Positions 45,109 to 53,721 of a stretch of DNA of 64,000 nt are shown piece after piece (within the stretch, counting starts at the first letter, position 1; every line of letters begins with the position of its first letter). The notes beneath the pieces are model-generated. The model was not told the origin of the DNA, did no database searches, and saw only the letters and a list, made by a program, of their open reading frames with translations. The translations under genes and the position numbers were made by a program. This DNA is from Arthrobacter glacialis (GTDB lineage: Bacteria > Actinomycetota > Actinomycetes > Actinomycetales > Micrococcaceae), in the NCBI RefSeq assembly GCF_002909445.1, contig NZ_PPXC01000005.1, positions 62,001-126,000 on the forward strand. The letters run 5' to 3'.

Positions 45109-45699
45109 CTACAGGGCGCTGGCGGCAGGCTGGATCAAGTCCATGACTGTGCGGCCGTTGGCACGGTCGCCAATGGCGGTGAATGTCCAGCCCGCAGCAT
45201 CACGGGAAACCTTCGCCATGACCATGGCGGTGTGGGTGCCGGCATCCGTGAGTTGGAAGCGGGCAACCTCGGGGGAGCCGGGGGTGGAGTCGTCCACCAG
45301 GCGGCAGAAGGCGTTCGCCACGGTGTCAAAGGTCTGGCGGCTGTAGCTGCTGATGACAAACACGATCTGGGTGACGGCCGGTGAAACCTTGGCCAGGTCA
45401 ACCAGGATGACCTCATCGTCGCCGTCGCCCTCGCCGGTGAGGTTGTCACCTGTGTGCTGGGTTGAGCCGTCCTTGCTCTTGAGCTGGTTGAAGAAGACCG
45501 TGTCCACTGCGTTGCCGGTGGCGTCAAAGAGGATCGCCGAGGCGTCCAAGTCAACCTCGCCGCCCTTCTTCATGCCGAACAGGCCGCGCTTGACAGGAGC
45601 GGCTGAATCCCAACCCAAACCCATGCGCACACGGGTGAGGGAGCCGCCGTCGTTCTTCTTCAGCGAGAGTGACTGGCCCTTTTGTAAGCTGAGTCCCAT
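45109..45699 (-). CDS. TerD-family calcium-binding stress protein, divergent copy
   Basis: A 196-residue TerD protein with GLGWDSAAP, VDLDASAILFD, VFFNQLKSKDGS and the acidic loop DNLTGEGDGDDEVI, so both calcium sites are intact. A basic insertion (VKRGLFGMKKGGE) before the first motif and a C-terminal half (MVMAKVSRDAAGWTFTAIGD) set it apart from the other two. It is the TerD gene nearest the operon start. Confidence 0.94.
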   Translation of the reverse strand: MGLSLQKGQSLSLKKNDGGSLTRVRMGLGWDSAAPVKRGLFGMKKGGEVDLDASAILFDATGNAVDTVFFNQLKSKDGSTQHTGDNLTGEGDGDDEVILVDLAKVSPAVTQIVFVISSYSRQTFDTVANAFCRLVDDSTPGSPEVARFQLTDAGTHTAMVMAKVSRDAAGWTFTAIGDRANGRTVMDLIQPAASAL

Positions 45700-45746
45700 A
45701 ACGTTTTGCTCCTTTGAAAATGGTGAGAATTGAGTAATTTGATGCG

Positions 45747-46853
45747 CTAGCTGGAAAGCTGGTCCACCGAGGGCAGACTTGCCGCAGTCACGCGTTTGTT
45801 GCGAACAATTGATGAAATGAACGCCGAGCCGATAAACAGCACGCCGATAAGTCCTGTGATGATTTCGTTGATTTCTACGCTAATGGTTAGCAGCAAGATC
45901 AGGGCCAAGGCGCCGATGGCCCAATGCGCGCCGTGGTCCAGGTATTCGTAGTCATCCAAGGTACCCTCGCGAACCAGGTACACGGTCAGGGAGCGGACAA
46001 AGATGGCGCCGATCAGGCCAAGGCCCAGGGCGATGATGATGGGGTCGGAGGTGATGGCGAACGCGCCAATGACGCCGTCGAACGAGAAGGACGCATCGAT
46101 GACTTCAAGGTAGAGGAACAGCATGAACGCCGCCTTGCCGACGGCCTTGCCCACGCCCCTCGTGGCGGACTTCGCGAGGGCCCCGGCGTCGTCGGCGTCA
46201 GTGTCGCCGTCGTTGTCGACGTCGAACAAGTCGCCCAGGCCACGGACCAGGAAGTACGTGACAAGGCCCAGAATGCCGGAGATTAGGACGTCGATTTCCT
46301 TGCCAGGGCGCACCATGGTTGCCGAAGCAACCAGGACCAGCAAGCCGATGACCAGGGATGCCCCATTGAGGCGGCCCACGAACGCCAATGGCCGTTCCAG
46401 CAGGCCCAACCAGCGCAGCTCGCGCTCCTCAAACATGAAGTCAAGGAACAGCATGAGCAGGAAAATGCCACCAAAGGCGGCGATTTGCGGGTGGGCTTCA
46501 TGCAGAAGATACGCGTAGGAGCCGGGGTCGTCAATGCTGCCCTTTTCCATGGCCAACCGGATGGCTTCAACGGGGTTGAGGTTGGCTGTCACGCCCACGA
46601 TGAGCAGCGGGAACGCAACGCGCATGCCCACAACGGCTATCAAAATGCCCACAGTCAGGAACATTTTCTGCCAGAACGCGCTCATCCTTTCAAGGATGCG
46701 GGCGTTAACCACTGCGTTGTCGAAGCTCAGGCTGACTTCAAGAACGCCCAGGATTGCGCAGAGAATAAGTGCTTCAAGGCCGCCATAAATGAACGCGACA
46801 ATGAGAGCCACTGCGGAGATCGCGAACGACCACCCAAACGTTTTCATGAACAC
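45747..46853 (-). CDS. DUF475/TerC-like integral membrane protein
   Basis: A 368-residue protein with about nine membrane helices. TerC-like acidic motifs lie inside them: VLEVSLSFDNAVVNA near residue 40 and EVIDASFSFDGVIGAF near 255, which in this superfamily are proposed to bind a metal ion. The start is GTG 46853 or ATG 46847; GAGGAG lies upstream of both. A soluble acidic loop (DVDNDGDTDADDAG) in the middle resembles an EF-hand-like calcium site. TerC-type proteins link the Ter system to the membrane and metal homeostasis. It is the first gene of the Ter operon. Confidence 0.92.
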   Translation of the reverse strand: MFMKTFGWSFAISAVALIVAFIYGGLEALILCAILGVLEVSLSFDNAVVNARILERMSAFWQKMFLTVGILIAVVGMRVAFPLLIVGVTANLNPVEAIRLAMEKGSIDDPGSYAYLLHEAHPQIAAFGGIFLLMLFLDFMFEERELRWLGLLERPLAFVGRLNGASLVIGLLVLVASATMVRPGKEIDVLISGILGLVTYFLVRGLGDLFDVDNDGDTDADDAGALAKSATRGVGKAVGKAAFMLFLYLEVIDASFSFDGVIGAFAITSDPIIIALGLGLIGAIFVRSLTVYLVREGTLDDYEYLDHGAHWAIGALALILLLTISVEINEIITGLIGVLFIGSAFISSIVRNKRVTAASLPSVDQLSS

Positions 46854-47152
46854 GCGCTGACAAGCTCCTCAAAAGTTCCCCAAACAATGCTGACTTAAGG
46901 AATCATGGTCGATGCTCTTACGGACCCATCTGCCCCGGTGGAACAGATGAGAAATCGTTCAAACTCAATTATCTCCACTCCCACTACATATTCCTAATGG
47001 AATGCGGGCAATAAAGCTGGGAAAACGCTGGGTATTGGCCGCAAATCGCTCGAGTGCCCGCCTAGACTGGCGGGCAAGGCGATCTGAGGGCAATAGTGTT
47101 CCCAGCTGCCACCTAGCGCCCGGACCGAAAAACGATTGAGGGGAATCAAGAC
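46854..47152. other. divergent promoter region of the Ter operon and the HsdR-N-like gene
   Basis: This 299-base gap lies between two divergent starts and must hold both promoters. It is more AT-rich than its flanks around 46945-47010. I could not place -35/-10 elements or an operator with confidence. Confidence 0.5.
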
Positions 47153-48292
47153 ATGGAAAATGCGGCACTTGATGCAAAATCACAGCTCCGGTTGCAGGCG
47201 TTGAGCAGGTGGGCGGAGGACGCTGCGGATGCAGGTCACGAGGTTCCAACGACTGTTCATCTGGCGCAGATTGCCGTGGCGAAGAGTGCTGAACACGCAG
47301 GCATCGATTCGGCCCTTGTTCAGACTTGGGCCGCAACGCTCAACTGGTTGATGGGACAGGCCGCCTTCGGTGTCACGGACCCCTACCTGCAGTTGCCTGA
47401 CAGCCTTAGGGTTCCAGCCGAAGTGACAGCTGCGTCCCAGTCGGTTGCAACTCAGGCGGCAGTGGATGAACCCGTCGCCCCGGGCGCAGAGGCCGCCGCG
47501 GCAACCGTGGAAGCGGCAATCTTAGAAAATGCAGCCAAGCCAGCCAAGGCCGTGAAATCGCCGGCCTTGAACGCCCAGGAGGCCCTTCCTTCAAGCCGCA
47601 CGCCCAAGTGGGAATCAATGGCCAGGGAGCAGGTGCTCGAGGCCATTAAACGCTACACAAAACCCTTGCATGACTTGAAAGCCCGGGACGCCAATGAGGG
47701 TGACACCCGACTTGTTGTCACCGACATCCTCTGTGAGGGTTTGGACTACGACAAGTTCAGGGACCTGACCACGGAATACATGGTCCGGCAGGACTTTGCC
47801 GACTACGGTGTCCGGATCGACAAGCAGCTCGTGGCGTTTATCGAGGTCAAGCGCATCAGCCAGAAACTGAACGAAAGGCATCTTCGCCAGGTCCAGATGT
47901 ATGCCGTCAATGAGGGTATTGAATGGATGGTTCTCACCAACGGTGCCGTGTGGCAGGCCTACCACCTGACTGGAGGGCTGCCCGTGGTGGTCAACATGGC
48001 CTTCGAGATTGACCTGCTCGGTCCGGCGTCGTTCGAAGAAAAGGCCGAGTTCATGTTCTTGCTGCACAGAGAAGCCCTGAAGCGTCGCCGCATTGACGAA
48101 TCCTGGAAGCACCGGGCGGCAACAGAACCCGGCGCCCTTTTGGATGTGATCCTGTCCGAGGCCATCCTTGACCAGATGCGCAAGGAAGTGAAAAGGCGGA
48201 CTGGAACCACCACCACGCCGGAGGCACTGAGTGAGGTGATCCGGACCGAGATTGTAGATCCGAAGCTCATTGCGAAGCTTTTCAAGTCTTAG
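47153..48292 (+). CDS. HsdR-N-like PD-(D/E)xK nuclease-fold protein
   Basis: A 379-residue protein; ATG 47153 has GAGGGG 9 bases upstream. Residues 1-90 are a helical domain and 90-150 an Ala-rich linker. About 155-300 is a domain like the N-terminus of type I restriction HsdR subunits: Glu182, Asp223 and the pair Glu231-x-Lys233 in FIEVKRIS match the PD-(D/E)xK site, with Gln246 after it. LTNGAVWQAYHL is also an HsdR-N motif. There is no helicase, methylase or specificity gene nearby, so it is not a restriction system. It diverges from the Ter operon. Stand-alone proteins of this type are common in actinobacteria with unknown function. Confidence 0.8.
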   Translation: MENAALDAKSQLRLQALSRWAEDAADAGHEVPTTVHLAQIAVAKSAEHAGIDSALVQTWAATLNWLMGQAAFGVTDPYLQLPDSLRVPAEVTAASQSVATQAAVDEPVAPGAEAAAATVEAAILENAAKPAKAVKSPALNAQEALPSSRTPKWESMAREQVLEAIKRYTKPLHDLKARDANEGDTRLVVTDILCEGLDYDKFRDLTTEYMVRQDFADYGVRIDKQLVAFIEVKRISQKLNERHLRQVQMYAVNEGIEWMVLTNGAVWQAYHLTGGLPVVVNMAFEIDLLGPASFEEKAEFMFLLHREALKRRRIDESWKHRAATEPGALLDVILSEAILDQMRKEVKRRTGTTTTPEALSEVIRTEIVDPKLIAKLFKS

Positions 48293-48338
48293 CGGGGACC
48301 TGCCGGCTGCGGTCATGCTGCGGCCGTAGACTTGCGCA

Positions 48339-49373
48339 ATGACCACAGCTGCTCCGAAAAATATCGACTCCGCCGCGCTGACAGCCCTGCCTAAGGCGGA
48401 GCTGCACCTGCACATTGAAGGCACCCTGGAACCGGAGCTGATCCTGGCCCTTGCTGCCCGCAATGGCATCACGCTGCCGTTTCCCACCCTGGAAACGTTG
48501 CGCGAACAGTACGAGTTCAGTGATCTGCAGTCATTTTTGAACCTGTACTACGCCAACATGGCTGTCCTGATCTCCGAGGCCGATTTTGCCGACATGACCC
48601 GGGCCTACCTGGCCCGCGCCAAGGAATCCGGGGTGCGCCACGTTGAGATCATGTTTGACCCCCAGGCGCATGTGGCCCGTGGCGTGGAACTTTCGACGGC
48701 GGTCAACGGCATCGCTGCCGCGCTGGCTTCCAGCGAGGCTGAGTTTGGCATCTCCACGGGGCTGATTGCCGCGTTCCTGCGCGACGAGTCGGAGGAGTCG
48801 GCGCTGGCTGTTTTGGAGGCACTGCTTCACATGCGGGCACCCATCATGGGCATTGGCCTGGACTCTGCGGAGGTGGGGAATCCGCCGTCGAAGTTTGTGC
48901 GTCTCTACCAGCGGGCCAAGGAAGCGGGTCTGCATCTGGTGGCCCACGCGGGCGAGGAAGGACCGCCCAGCTACGTGGAGGATGCCCTGGATTTGTTGGG
49001 TGTGGAACGCATTGACCACGGGATCAGGGCTGTGGAAGACAAATTCTTGATCAAGCGGTTGGTGACGGAGCAGGTTCCGCTGACCGTGTGCCCGCTCTCC
49101 AATGTGCGCCTGCGGGCAGTTGATACGCTGGCCGCCCACCCCTTGCCGCAGATGATCGAAGCGGGGTTGAATGTGTGCGTGAGTTCCGATGATCCGGCGT
49201 ATTTTGGCGGCTATGTGGGCGCCAACTTTGCGGCGCTCGTGGCTGAGTTCGCGTGGGACGCCGCCACGGTGGAGACGCTGGCACGGAACTCCATCCGTTC
49301 CTCCTTTGCCTCGGCGGAGCGCAAAAGCGAGTTGTTGGCAGATCTGGCGGCGTGGAGTGACACCCACGGCTGA
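48339..49373 (+). CDS. add: adenosine deaminase
   Basis: A 344-residue TIM-barrel metalloenzyme that converts adenosine to inosine in purine salvage. Zinc ligands His23 and His25 are in ELHLHIEGTL, another His in VAHAGEEGPPSYV (about 203) with the catalytic Glu just after it, and Asp in SSDDPAYFGG (about 284). CPLSNVRL is the usual segment before the last. The LHIEGTLEPEL start is typical of the adenosine/adenine deaminase branch that is common in actinobacteria; adenine as substrate cannot be excluded. The gene ends before a 27-bp palindrome. Confidence 0.92.
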   Translation: MTTAAPKNIDSAALTALPKAELHLHIEGTLEPELILALAARNGITLPFPTLETLREQYEFSDLQSFLNLYYANMAVLISEADFADMTRAYLARAKESGVRHVEIMFDPQAHVARGVELSTAVNGIAAALASSEAEFGISTGLIAAFLRDESEESALAVLEALLHMRAPIMGIGLDSAEVGNPPSKFVRLYQRAKEAGLHLVAHAGEEGPPSYVEDALDLLGVERIDHGIRAVEDKFLIKRLVTEQVPLTVCPLSNVRLRAVDTLAAHPLPQMIEAGLNVCVSSDDPAYFGGYVGANFAALVAEFAWDAATVETLARNSIRSSFASAERKSELLADLAAWSDTHG

Positions 49374-49388
49374 TTCAGGAATGCACTT

Positions 49389-49446
49389 CTGCGCTTTGGC
49401 GGCTCATCAGCGGTTCGCCAACCGCTGATGAGCCGCCAAAGCGCAG
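49389..49446. terminator. 27-bp perfect palindrome between converging genes
   Basis: Arms 49389-49415 and 49420-49446 are perfect reverse complements (starting CTGCGCTTTGGCGGCTC) with a CGCC loop. It lies 16 bases past the add stop and 17 before the LysE stop on the other strand. No U-tract follows, so any terminator would rely on the stem alone. Confidence 0.8.
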
Positions 49447-49462
49447 ATATGCGCCAAAAGTT

Positions 49463-50155
49463 CTAGCCGCGGGCCAGCCAGTGGCCCGCCACCTCCACGA
49501 CGGGGCCGGCCTGCTCCACCAGGAGCAGGGCGCCCAAGGCGCACATGATGATGCCGCTGGAGAGTGTCACGCCACTGGCCGCGCCCGGTCGTGAGCGCAG
49601 GAGTTTGCGCGAGCCGGCGGCAATCGCGGTGTAGATGACAGCTGTTGTGGCTACGAACGTCAAGCCCAGAATCATGGATTGCAGCGGCACCGAAAATGCG
49701 GCGTCGGACTTGATGAACTGGGGTGTGAGGGCAACGAACAGCAGCATGCCCTTGGGGTTGATGCTGCTGGTGCCAACACCCTGGAGATAGGCGCCCATGT
49801 GCGTGCCGGAGGAAGTCGCGCCCGGGGAGCCTGCCGGCAACTCCCCGTTGGGGCCCACCGTCATGAAGCCGGCGCTGCGCCAGGACCTGGCAGTCGTGAC
49901 GCCCAGCCACAGCAGGTACACCGCGCCGGCCACGGTGAGCCAGATCAGCAGGCTTGGAACGGCCGCCATGAGGGCTGCAATGCCCGCCGCGAGCAAGATG
50001 GTGTGCAGCACGTAGCCGCTGCAGAGTCCCGCCACGGCGGGGAGAAAGCTGCGCTTGCCCAGACCCGCGGCAATGGAATAGGCCCAGTCCGGGCCAGGCG
50101 TGCACGTCAGGGTGACGGCAACTATGAGGAAACCAATGAGTGCCTGCGGTTCCAT
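49463..50155 (-). CDS. LysE-family translocator (RhtB type)
   Basis: A 230-residue protein with six membrane helices. The N-terminus LIGFLIVAVTLTCTPGPDWAYSI holds the RhtB/LysE TPGPD motif. GTSSINPKGMLLFVALTPQF is the fourth-helix Asn-Pro motif. AAGGAG precedes the ATG. RhtB-type proteins export neutral or basic amino acids. It diverges from an Lrp-family regulator, the usual arrangement for amino-acid-responsive control, and is unlike the ArgO-type exporter at 31.3 kb. Confidence 0.93.
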   Translation of the reverse strand: MEPQALIGFLIVAVTLTCTPGPDWAYSIAAGLGKRSFLPAVAGLCSGYVLHTILLAAGIAALMAAVPSLLIWLTVAGAVYLLWLGVTTARSWRSAGFMTVGPNGELPAGSPGATSSGTHMGAYLQGVGTSSINPKGMLLFVALTPQFIKSDAAFSVPLQSMILGLTFVATTAVIYTAIAAGSRKLLRSRPGAASGVTLSSGIIMCALGALLLVEQAGPVVEVAGHWLARG

Positions 50156-50259
50156 GCTGCTCCTTGTGGTGGGCTGACAGGAGCAAGCTTAAGGAAAATC
50201 TCGCCATAAGTGTTTGCCTTTTTAGCCGCAAACCACCGTAGGAGCGATAAGATTTTGCT

Positions 50260-50715
50260 GTGATTGACGCCATTGACAGAGAAATTTTGCGCACCCTCCA
50301 AAATGAGGGCCGGATGAGCGCCACTGCACTGGCCGCCCAGGTGGGTTTGACGGTGGCGCCCTGCCATCGCCGGCTCAAGGATTTGGAGGCGTCCGGCGCC
50401 ATTAGCGGCTACCGGGCTGTCATCAATCCCAGCTCAGTGGGTCTCGGTTTTGAGGCGCTGGTGTTCGTGACGCTGGCGCAGGTGGACAGGGACACCATTG
50501 ACGACTTTGAGGCGCAGGTGGCAGCGAACACCCGCATCACCTCGGCCCAGCGCTTGTTTGGCGACCCCGACTACATTCTCAAAGTCATGGCCCGGGATTT
50601 GAACGACTACCAAAAGTTCTATGACACCGAGCTGACAAGCCTTCCGGGTGTGCTGCGGCTGCGCTCAACCCTTGTCATGAAGAATCTCAAGCCCGGCGCT
50701 GGCCTGCCGCTGTAA
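50260..50715 (+). CDS. Lrp/AsnC-family regulator
   Basis: A 151-residue regulator with an N-terminal helix-turn-helix (IDREILRTLQNEGRMSATAL, LTVAPCHRRLKDLEASGAI) and a RAM ligand-binding domain (about 65-145, with FGDPDYILKVMARDLNDYQKF). The GTG start at 50260 has AGGAG about 15 bases upstream. Such proteins bind amino acids and control adjacent exporters; the divergent LysE-type gene is the obvious target. It faces away from that gene across 104 bases. Confidence 0.93.
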   Translation: MIDAIDREILRTLQNEGRMSATALAAQVGLTVAPCHRRLKDLEASGAISGYRAVINPSSVGLGFEALVFVTLAQVDRDTIDDFEAQVAANTRITSAQRLFGDPDYILKVMARDLNDYQKFYDTELTSLPGVLRLRSTLVMKNLKPGAGLPL

Positions 50716-50736
50716 CTTCCCGGCCCGGGTTCCGGC

Positions 50737-51252
50737 TCAGCCGAAGTTGTGGTCCCCGGTGCCGTGGTCGATCAGCTCCCGGACAATGTCCGCATGCCCG
50801 GCATGGCGGGCGGTTTCCTCCACCATGTGAACCAGCACCCAGCGCATGGACACCGTCTCCCCGTCCCAGCTGCTGCCCGTCTCTTCAAGTCCGACGGCGG
50901 CAATCACCTCATCCGCGGCGGCGCAGGCGCGCTGGTAGAAGGCTAGGATACCTGCCGTGGTCTCCTCGGCGGTGGCCCGCATGTCGGCTTCGGGATCTGC
51001 ATCCACATCGGGCAGCGGTTCGGTGGGCCGGCCAAAGGTCTCGCAAAACCAGCCGTATTCCACCGCCGCCAAATGCTTGATCAGGCCCAAAAGATTCGTC
51101 CCGGATGGAACCATGGGGCGGCGCAGATCGGTGTCTGAGACGCCGTCGAGCTTCCACACGACGGCGGCACGGTGGCGTTGCAGCGCCACATGCAGGCACG
51201 TCTTTTCATCCCCTTGCGGCGGAACGCGCAAAGCACGCGGTGATGCGGACAT
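50737..51252 (-). CDS. DinB-family (DUF664) protein
   Basis: ATG 51252 has GGGAG 7 bases upstream and begins MSASPRALRVPPQGDEK; an in-frame start at 51348 adds an unlikely Pro-rich leader. The 171-residue protein is a four-helix DinB fold. LLGLIKHLAAVEYGWFCETFG and VHMVEETARHAGHADIVREL carry the histidines that bind metal in the family. DUF664 members in actinobacteria are relatives of mycothiol-dependent enzymes, but the substrate is unknown. A distant relative lies at 54557-55075. Confidence 0.9.
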   Translation of the reverse strand: MSASPRALRVPPQGDEKTCLHVALQRHRAAVVWKLDGVSDTDLRRPMVPSGTNLLGLIKHLAAVEYGWFCETFGRPTEPLPDVDADPEADMRATAEETTAGILAFYQRACAAADEVIAAVGLEETGSSWDGETVSMRWVLVHMVEETARHAGHADIVRELIDHGTGDHNFG

Positions 51253-51400
51253 GGTGGTCTCCCTGGGTGGCCGTGCCTGTGCCGTCCAAGCTACAGCAGT
51301 GGGCTCGGCGGGGGAAGCAGCCAGTGAATCGGGTGGCCGGATTCGCAACTTAGGGTGTGGTCAGTCCACATCCCAGCCGTTTTGCCCTACAGTGGGAATC

Positions 51401-52198
51401 ATGAAAATTGCGCTGTTCGCCACCTGCATCGTTGACGCCATGTATCCGCGCACTGCACAGGCCACTGTTGCCTTGCTGGAACGGCTGGGACACGAGGTGG
51501 TGTTCCCGTCCGGGCAAGCCTGCTGCGGCCAGATGCACGTGAATTCTGGCTATTTCAAGGAAGCCCACGCGGTGGTGGCCAACCATGTTGAAGCATTCGA
51601 CACGGACGACTACGACGTTGCCGTGGCGCCCTCGGGATCCTGCGTGGCCAGTGTGAAACACCAGCACGAATTGGTTGCCCGCCGATGCGGTGACGCAGCG
51701 CTGGAAGCCCGGGCCGCCGTCGTAGGCGCAAAAACCTATGAACTCTCACAGCTGCTCACAGATGTCTTGGGCATCACCAACGCGGCCGAGCAGCTGGGAT
51801 CCTACTTCCCGCACAAGGTCACCTACCACCCCAGCTGCCACGGCATGCGGCTGCTGCGCCTGGAAGACCGGCAGCTGAACCTGCTGGCGAGCGTGGGTGG
51901 GATCGAGATGGTGGAACTGCCCGAGGCTGAGCAGTGCTGCGGCTTTGGTGGCACGTTCTCCATGAAGAATGCCGACGTCTCCAGTGCCATGAATGCTGAC
52001 AAAGCAGCGAACATCTGCGGCACCGGAGCCGAGTTGTGCTCCGGTGGTGACGCCAGCTGCCTCCTGCACATTGGCGGCGGGTTGTCCCGGCAGGGCAGCG
52101 ATGTGGGCACCCTCCACTTTGCTGAGATCCTTGCCAGCACCCTTGAAAACCCCGCAACCGTCTCAGGCGTCGTCAAATTGGCAGGGAGCAAGCGATGA
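51401..52198 (+). CDS. lutA: LutA, (Fe-S)-binding lactate utilisation protein
   Basis: A 265-residue protein with two CCG-domain halves: QACCGQMH (Cys41-Cys42) and EQCCGFGGTF (about 178). Each is preceded by a lone Cys (FATCIVD, YHPSCHG). These cysteines ligate a noncubane Fe-S cluster in the family. LutA, LutB and LutC together oxidise L-lactate to pyruvate. The three genes overlap by 4 bases at each junction, as in other bacteria. No LutP permease or LutR regulator is next to them here. Confidence 0.95.
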   Translation: MKIALFATCIVDAMYPRTAQATVALLERLGHEVVFPSGQACCGQMHVNSGYFKEAHAVVANHVEAFDTDDYDVAVAPSGSCVASVKHQHELVARRCGDAALEARAAVVGAKTYELSQLLTDVLGITNAAEQLGSYFPHKVTYHPSCHGMRLLRLEDRQLNLLASVGGIEMVELPEAEQCCGFGGTFSMKNADVSSAMNADKAANICGTGAELCSGGDASCLLHIGGGLSRQGSDVGTLHFAEILASTLENPATVSGVVKLAGSKR

Positions 52199-53721
52199 GC
52201 AACACTTTTCTGGGCATGCCAACACTGCCGGTATTTGGCCAGGGCAACATCAACGCCACGGAGTCCTTCCCCCAGGCTGCCCGCAGGGAACTGGCCAACA
52301 CCCAGCTGCGCGCCAACCTGGGCCACGCGACCCACACCATCCGTGACAAGCGCCTGAAGGTGGTGGCGGAGCTTCCCGATTGGGAGGACATGCGTAATGC
52401 TGGCAGCGCCATCAAGGACGCCACCATGGCGAACCTGCCGGCCTTGTTGGAGCAGTTTGAAGCAAACTTCACTGCACGTGGCGGCATCATCCACTGGGCC
52501 CGCGACGCCCAGGAAGCCAATGAGATTGTCACCGCCTTGATCCGGGAAACAGGTGAAACCGAGGTGGTCAAGGTCAAGTCCATGGCCACCCAGGAGATCG
52601 GTCTGAACGAATACCTGGAAGAGCAGGGCATCGCCGCCTATGAGACCGACCTGGCCGAGCTCATTGTGCAGCTTGACCACGACAAGCCCAGCCACATCCT
52701 GGTGCCCGCGATTCACAAGAACCGCAGCCAGGTCCGGGAGATCTTCCTGCGAGAAATGCCGGTGGTGGACCCGAACCTCACGGATGAACCGGCACGCCTG
52801 GCCGAGGCGGCGCGCAAGCACCTGCGCAAGAAGTTCCTTTCCGCCAAGGTGGCTGTCTCCGGCGCCAACTTTGGGCTTGCGGATACGGGCACGCTGACTG
52901 TTGTGGAATCCGAAGGCAACGGCCGCATGTGCCTGACCCTGCCGGAAACCCTTATCACCGTCATGGGCATTGAGAAGCTGCTGCCCACGTGGAGCGACCT
53001 TGAGGTGTTCATGCAGTTGCTGCCCCGGTCCTCCACAGGTGAACGGATGAACCCGTACACCTCCCTGTGGACTGGAGTCACCCCCGGCGACGGCCCGCAA
53101 AATGTGCACCTGGTCATGCTGGACAACGGCCGCACGGCTGCCTTGGCCGATGAATATGGCCGGACGGCGCTGAACTGCATCCGCTGTTCAGCCTGCATGA
53201 ACGTGTGCCCCGTGTACGAGCGCACCGGCGGGCACGCCTACGGCTCCACCTACCCGGGCCCCATTGGTGCCATTCTTTCCCCACTCATGACGGGCATCAA
53301 GAGCGAGGAAAACAGCTCCCTGCCCTACGCCTCCTCACTCTGCGGTGCATGTTTCGATGCCTGCCCCGTGAAGATCAACATCCCCGAAATTCTTGTCCAC
53401 CTGCGCGGCGAGGACGTGGATTCCAAACGCGCCAAGCTCAAGGTCCCCACCCAGATGGACCTCATGATGAAGGGGGCGCAGTGGGCGTTCTCCAGCGGAT
53501 CGCACCTGAATCTGCTGGAAAAGGGCCTGCCTCTGGGCAAGCTGGTGGCGGGCCGGGACAAGGTCATCAAAAAACTGCCCGGCATCGCCGGCGGCTGGAC
53601 CCAAAGCAGGAACATTCCAGCCCCGCCCAGCCAATCGTTCCGCCAATGGTGGGACAAGGAGCACAAGCCCGGTGCCGCCGTCGTGCCCGGCACCACAATA
53701 AACGAAGGGGAGCAGGCATGA
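52195..53721 (+). CDS. lutB: LutB, iron-sulfur lactate utilisation protein
   Basis: A 508-residue protein. The N-terminal LUD domain (about 60-300, with LADTGTLTVVESEGN) is followed by two 4Fe-4S motifs, CIRCSACMNVCP (about 328) and CGACFDACPVKINIPE (about 382), and a C-terminal DUF3390-like tail. It carries electrons within the LutABC complex. The ATG overlaps the lutA stop (ATGA), and its stop overlaps lutC in the same way. Confidence 0.95.
   Translation: MSNTFLGMPTLPVFGQGNINATESFPQAARRELANTQLRANLGHATHTIRDKRLKVVAELPDWEDMRNAGSAIKDATMANLPALLEQFEANFTARGGIIHWARDAQEANEIVTALIRETGETEVVKVKSMATQEIGLNEYLEEQGIAAYETDLAELIVQLDHDKPSHILVPAIHKNRSQVREIFLREMPVVDPNLTDEPARLAEAARKHLRKKFLSAKVAVSGANFGLADTGTLTVVESEGNGRMCLTLPETLITVMGIEKLLPTWSDLEVFMQLLPRSSTGERMNPYTSLWTGVTPGDGPQNVHLVMLDNGRTAALADEYGRTALNCIRCSACMNVCPVYERTGGHAYGSTYPGPIGAILSPLMTGIKSEENSSLPYASSLCGACFDACPVKINIPEILVHLRGEDVDSKRAKLKVPTQMDLMMKGAQWAFSSGSHLNLLEKGLPLGKLVAGRDKVIKKLPGIAGGWTQSRNIPAPPSQSFRQWWDKEHKPGAAVVPGTTINEGEQA

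Noticed and set aside
47153-48292. type I restriction system
   Set aside because: Only the HsdR-N-like domain is present; there is no helicase part, methylase or specificity subunit nearby.
51823-53109. 428-residue open frame antisense to lutA and lutB
   Set aside because: The Fe-S motifs on the plus strand leave no doubt about the coding strand.
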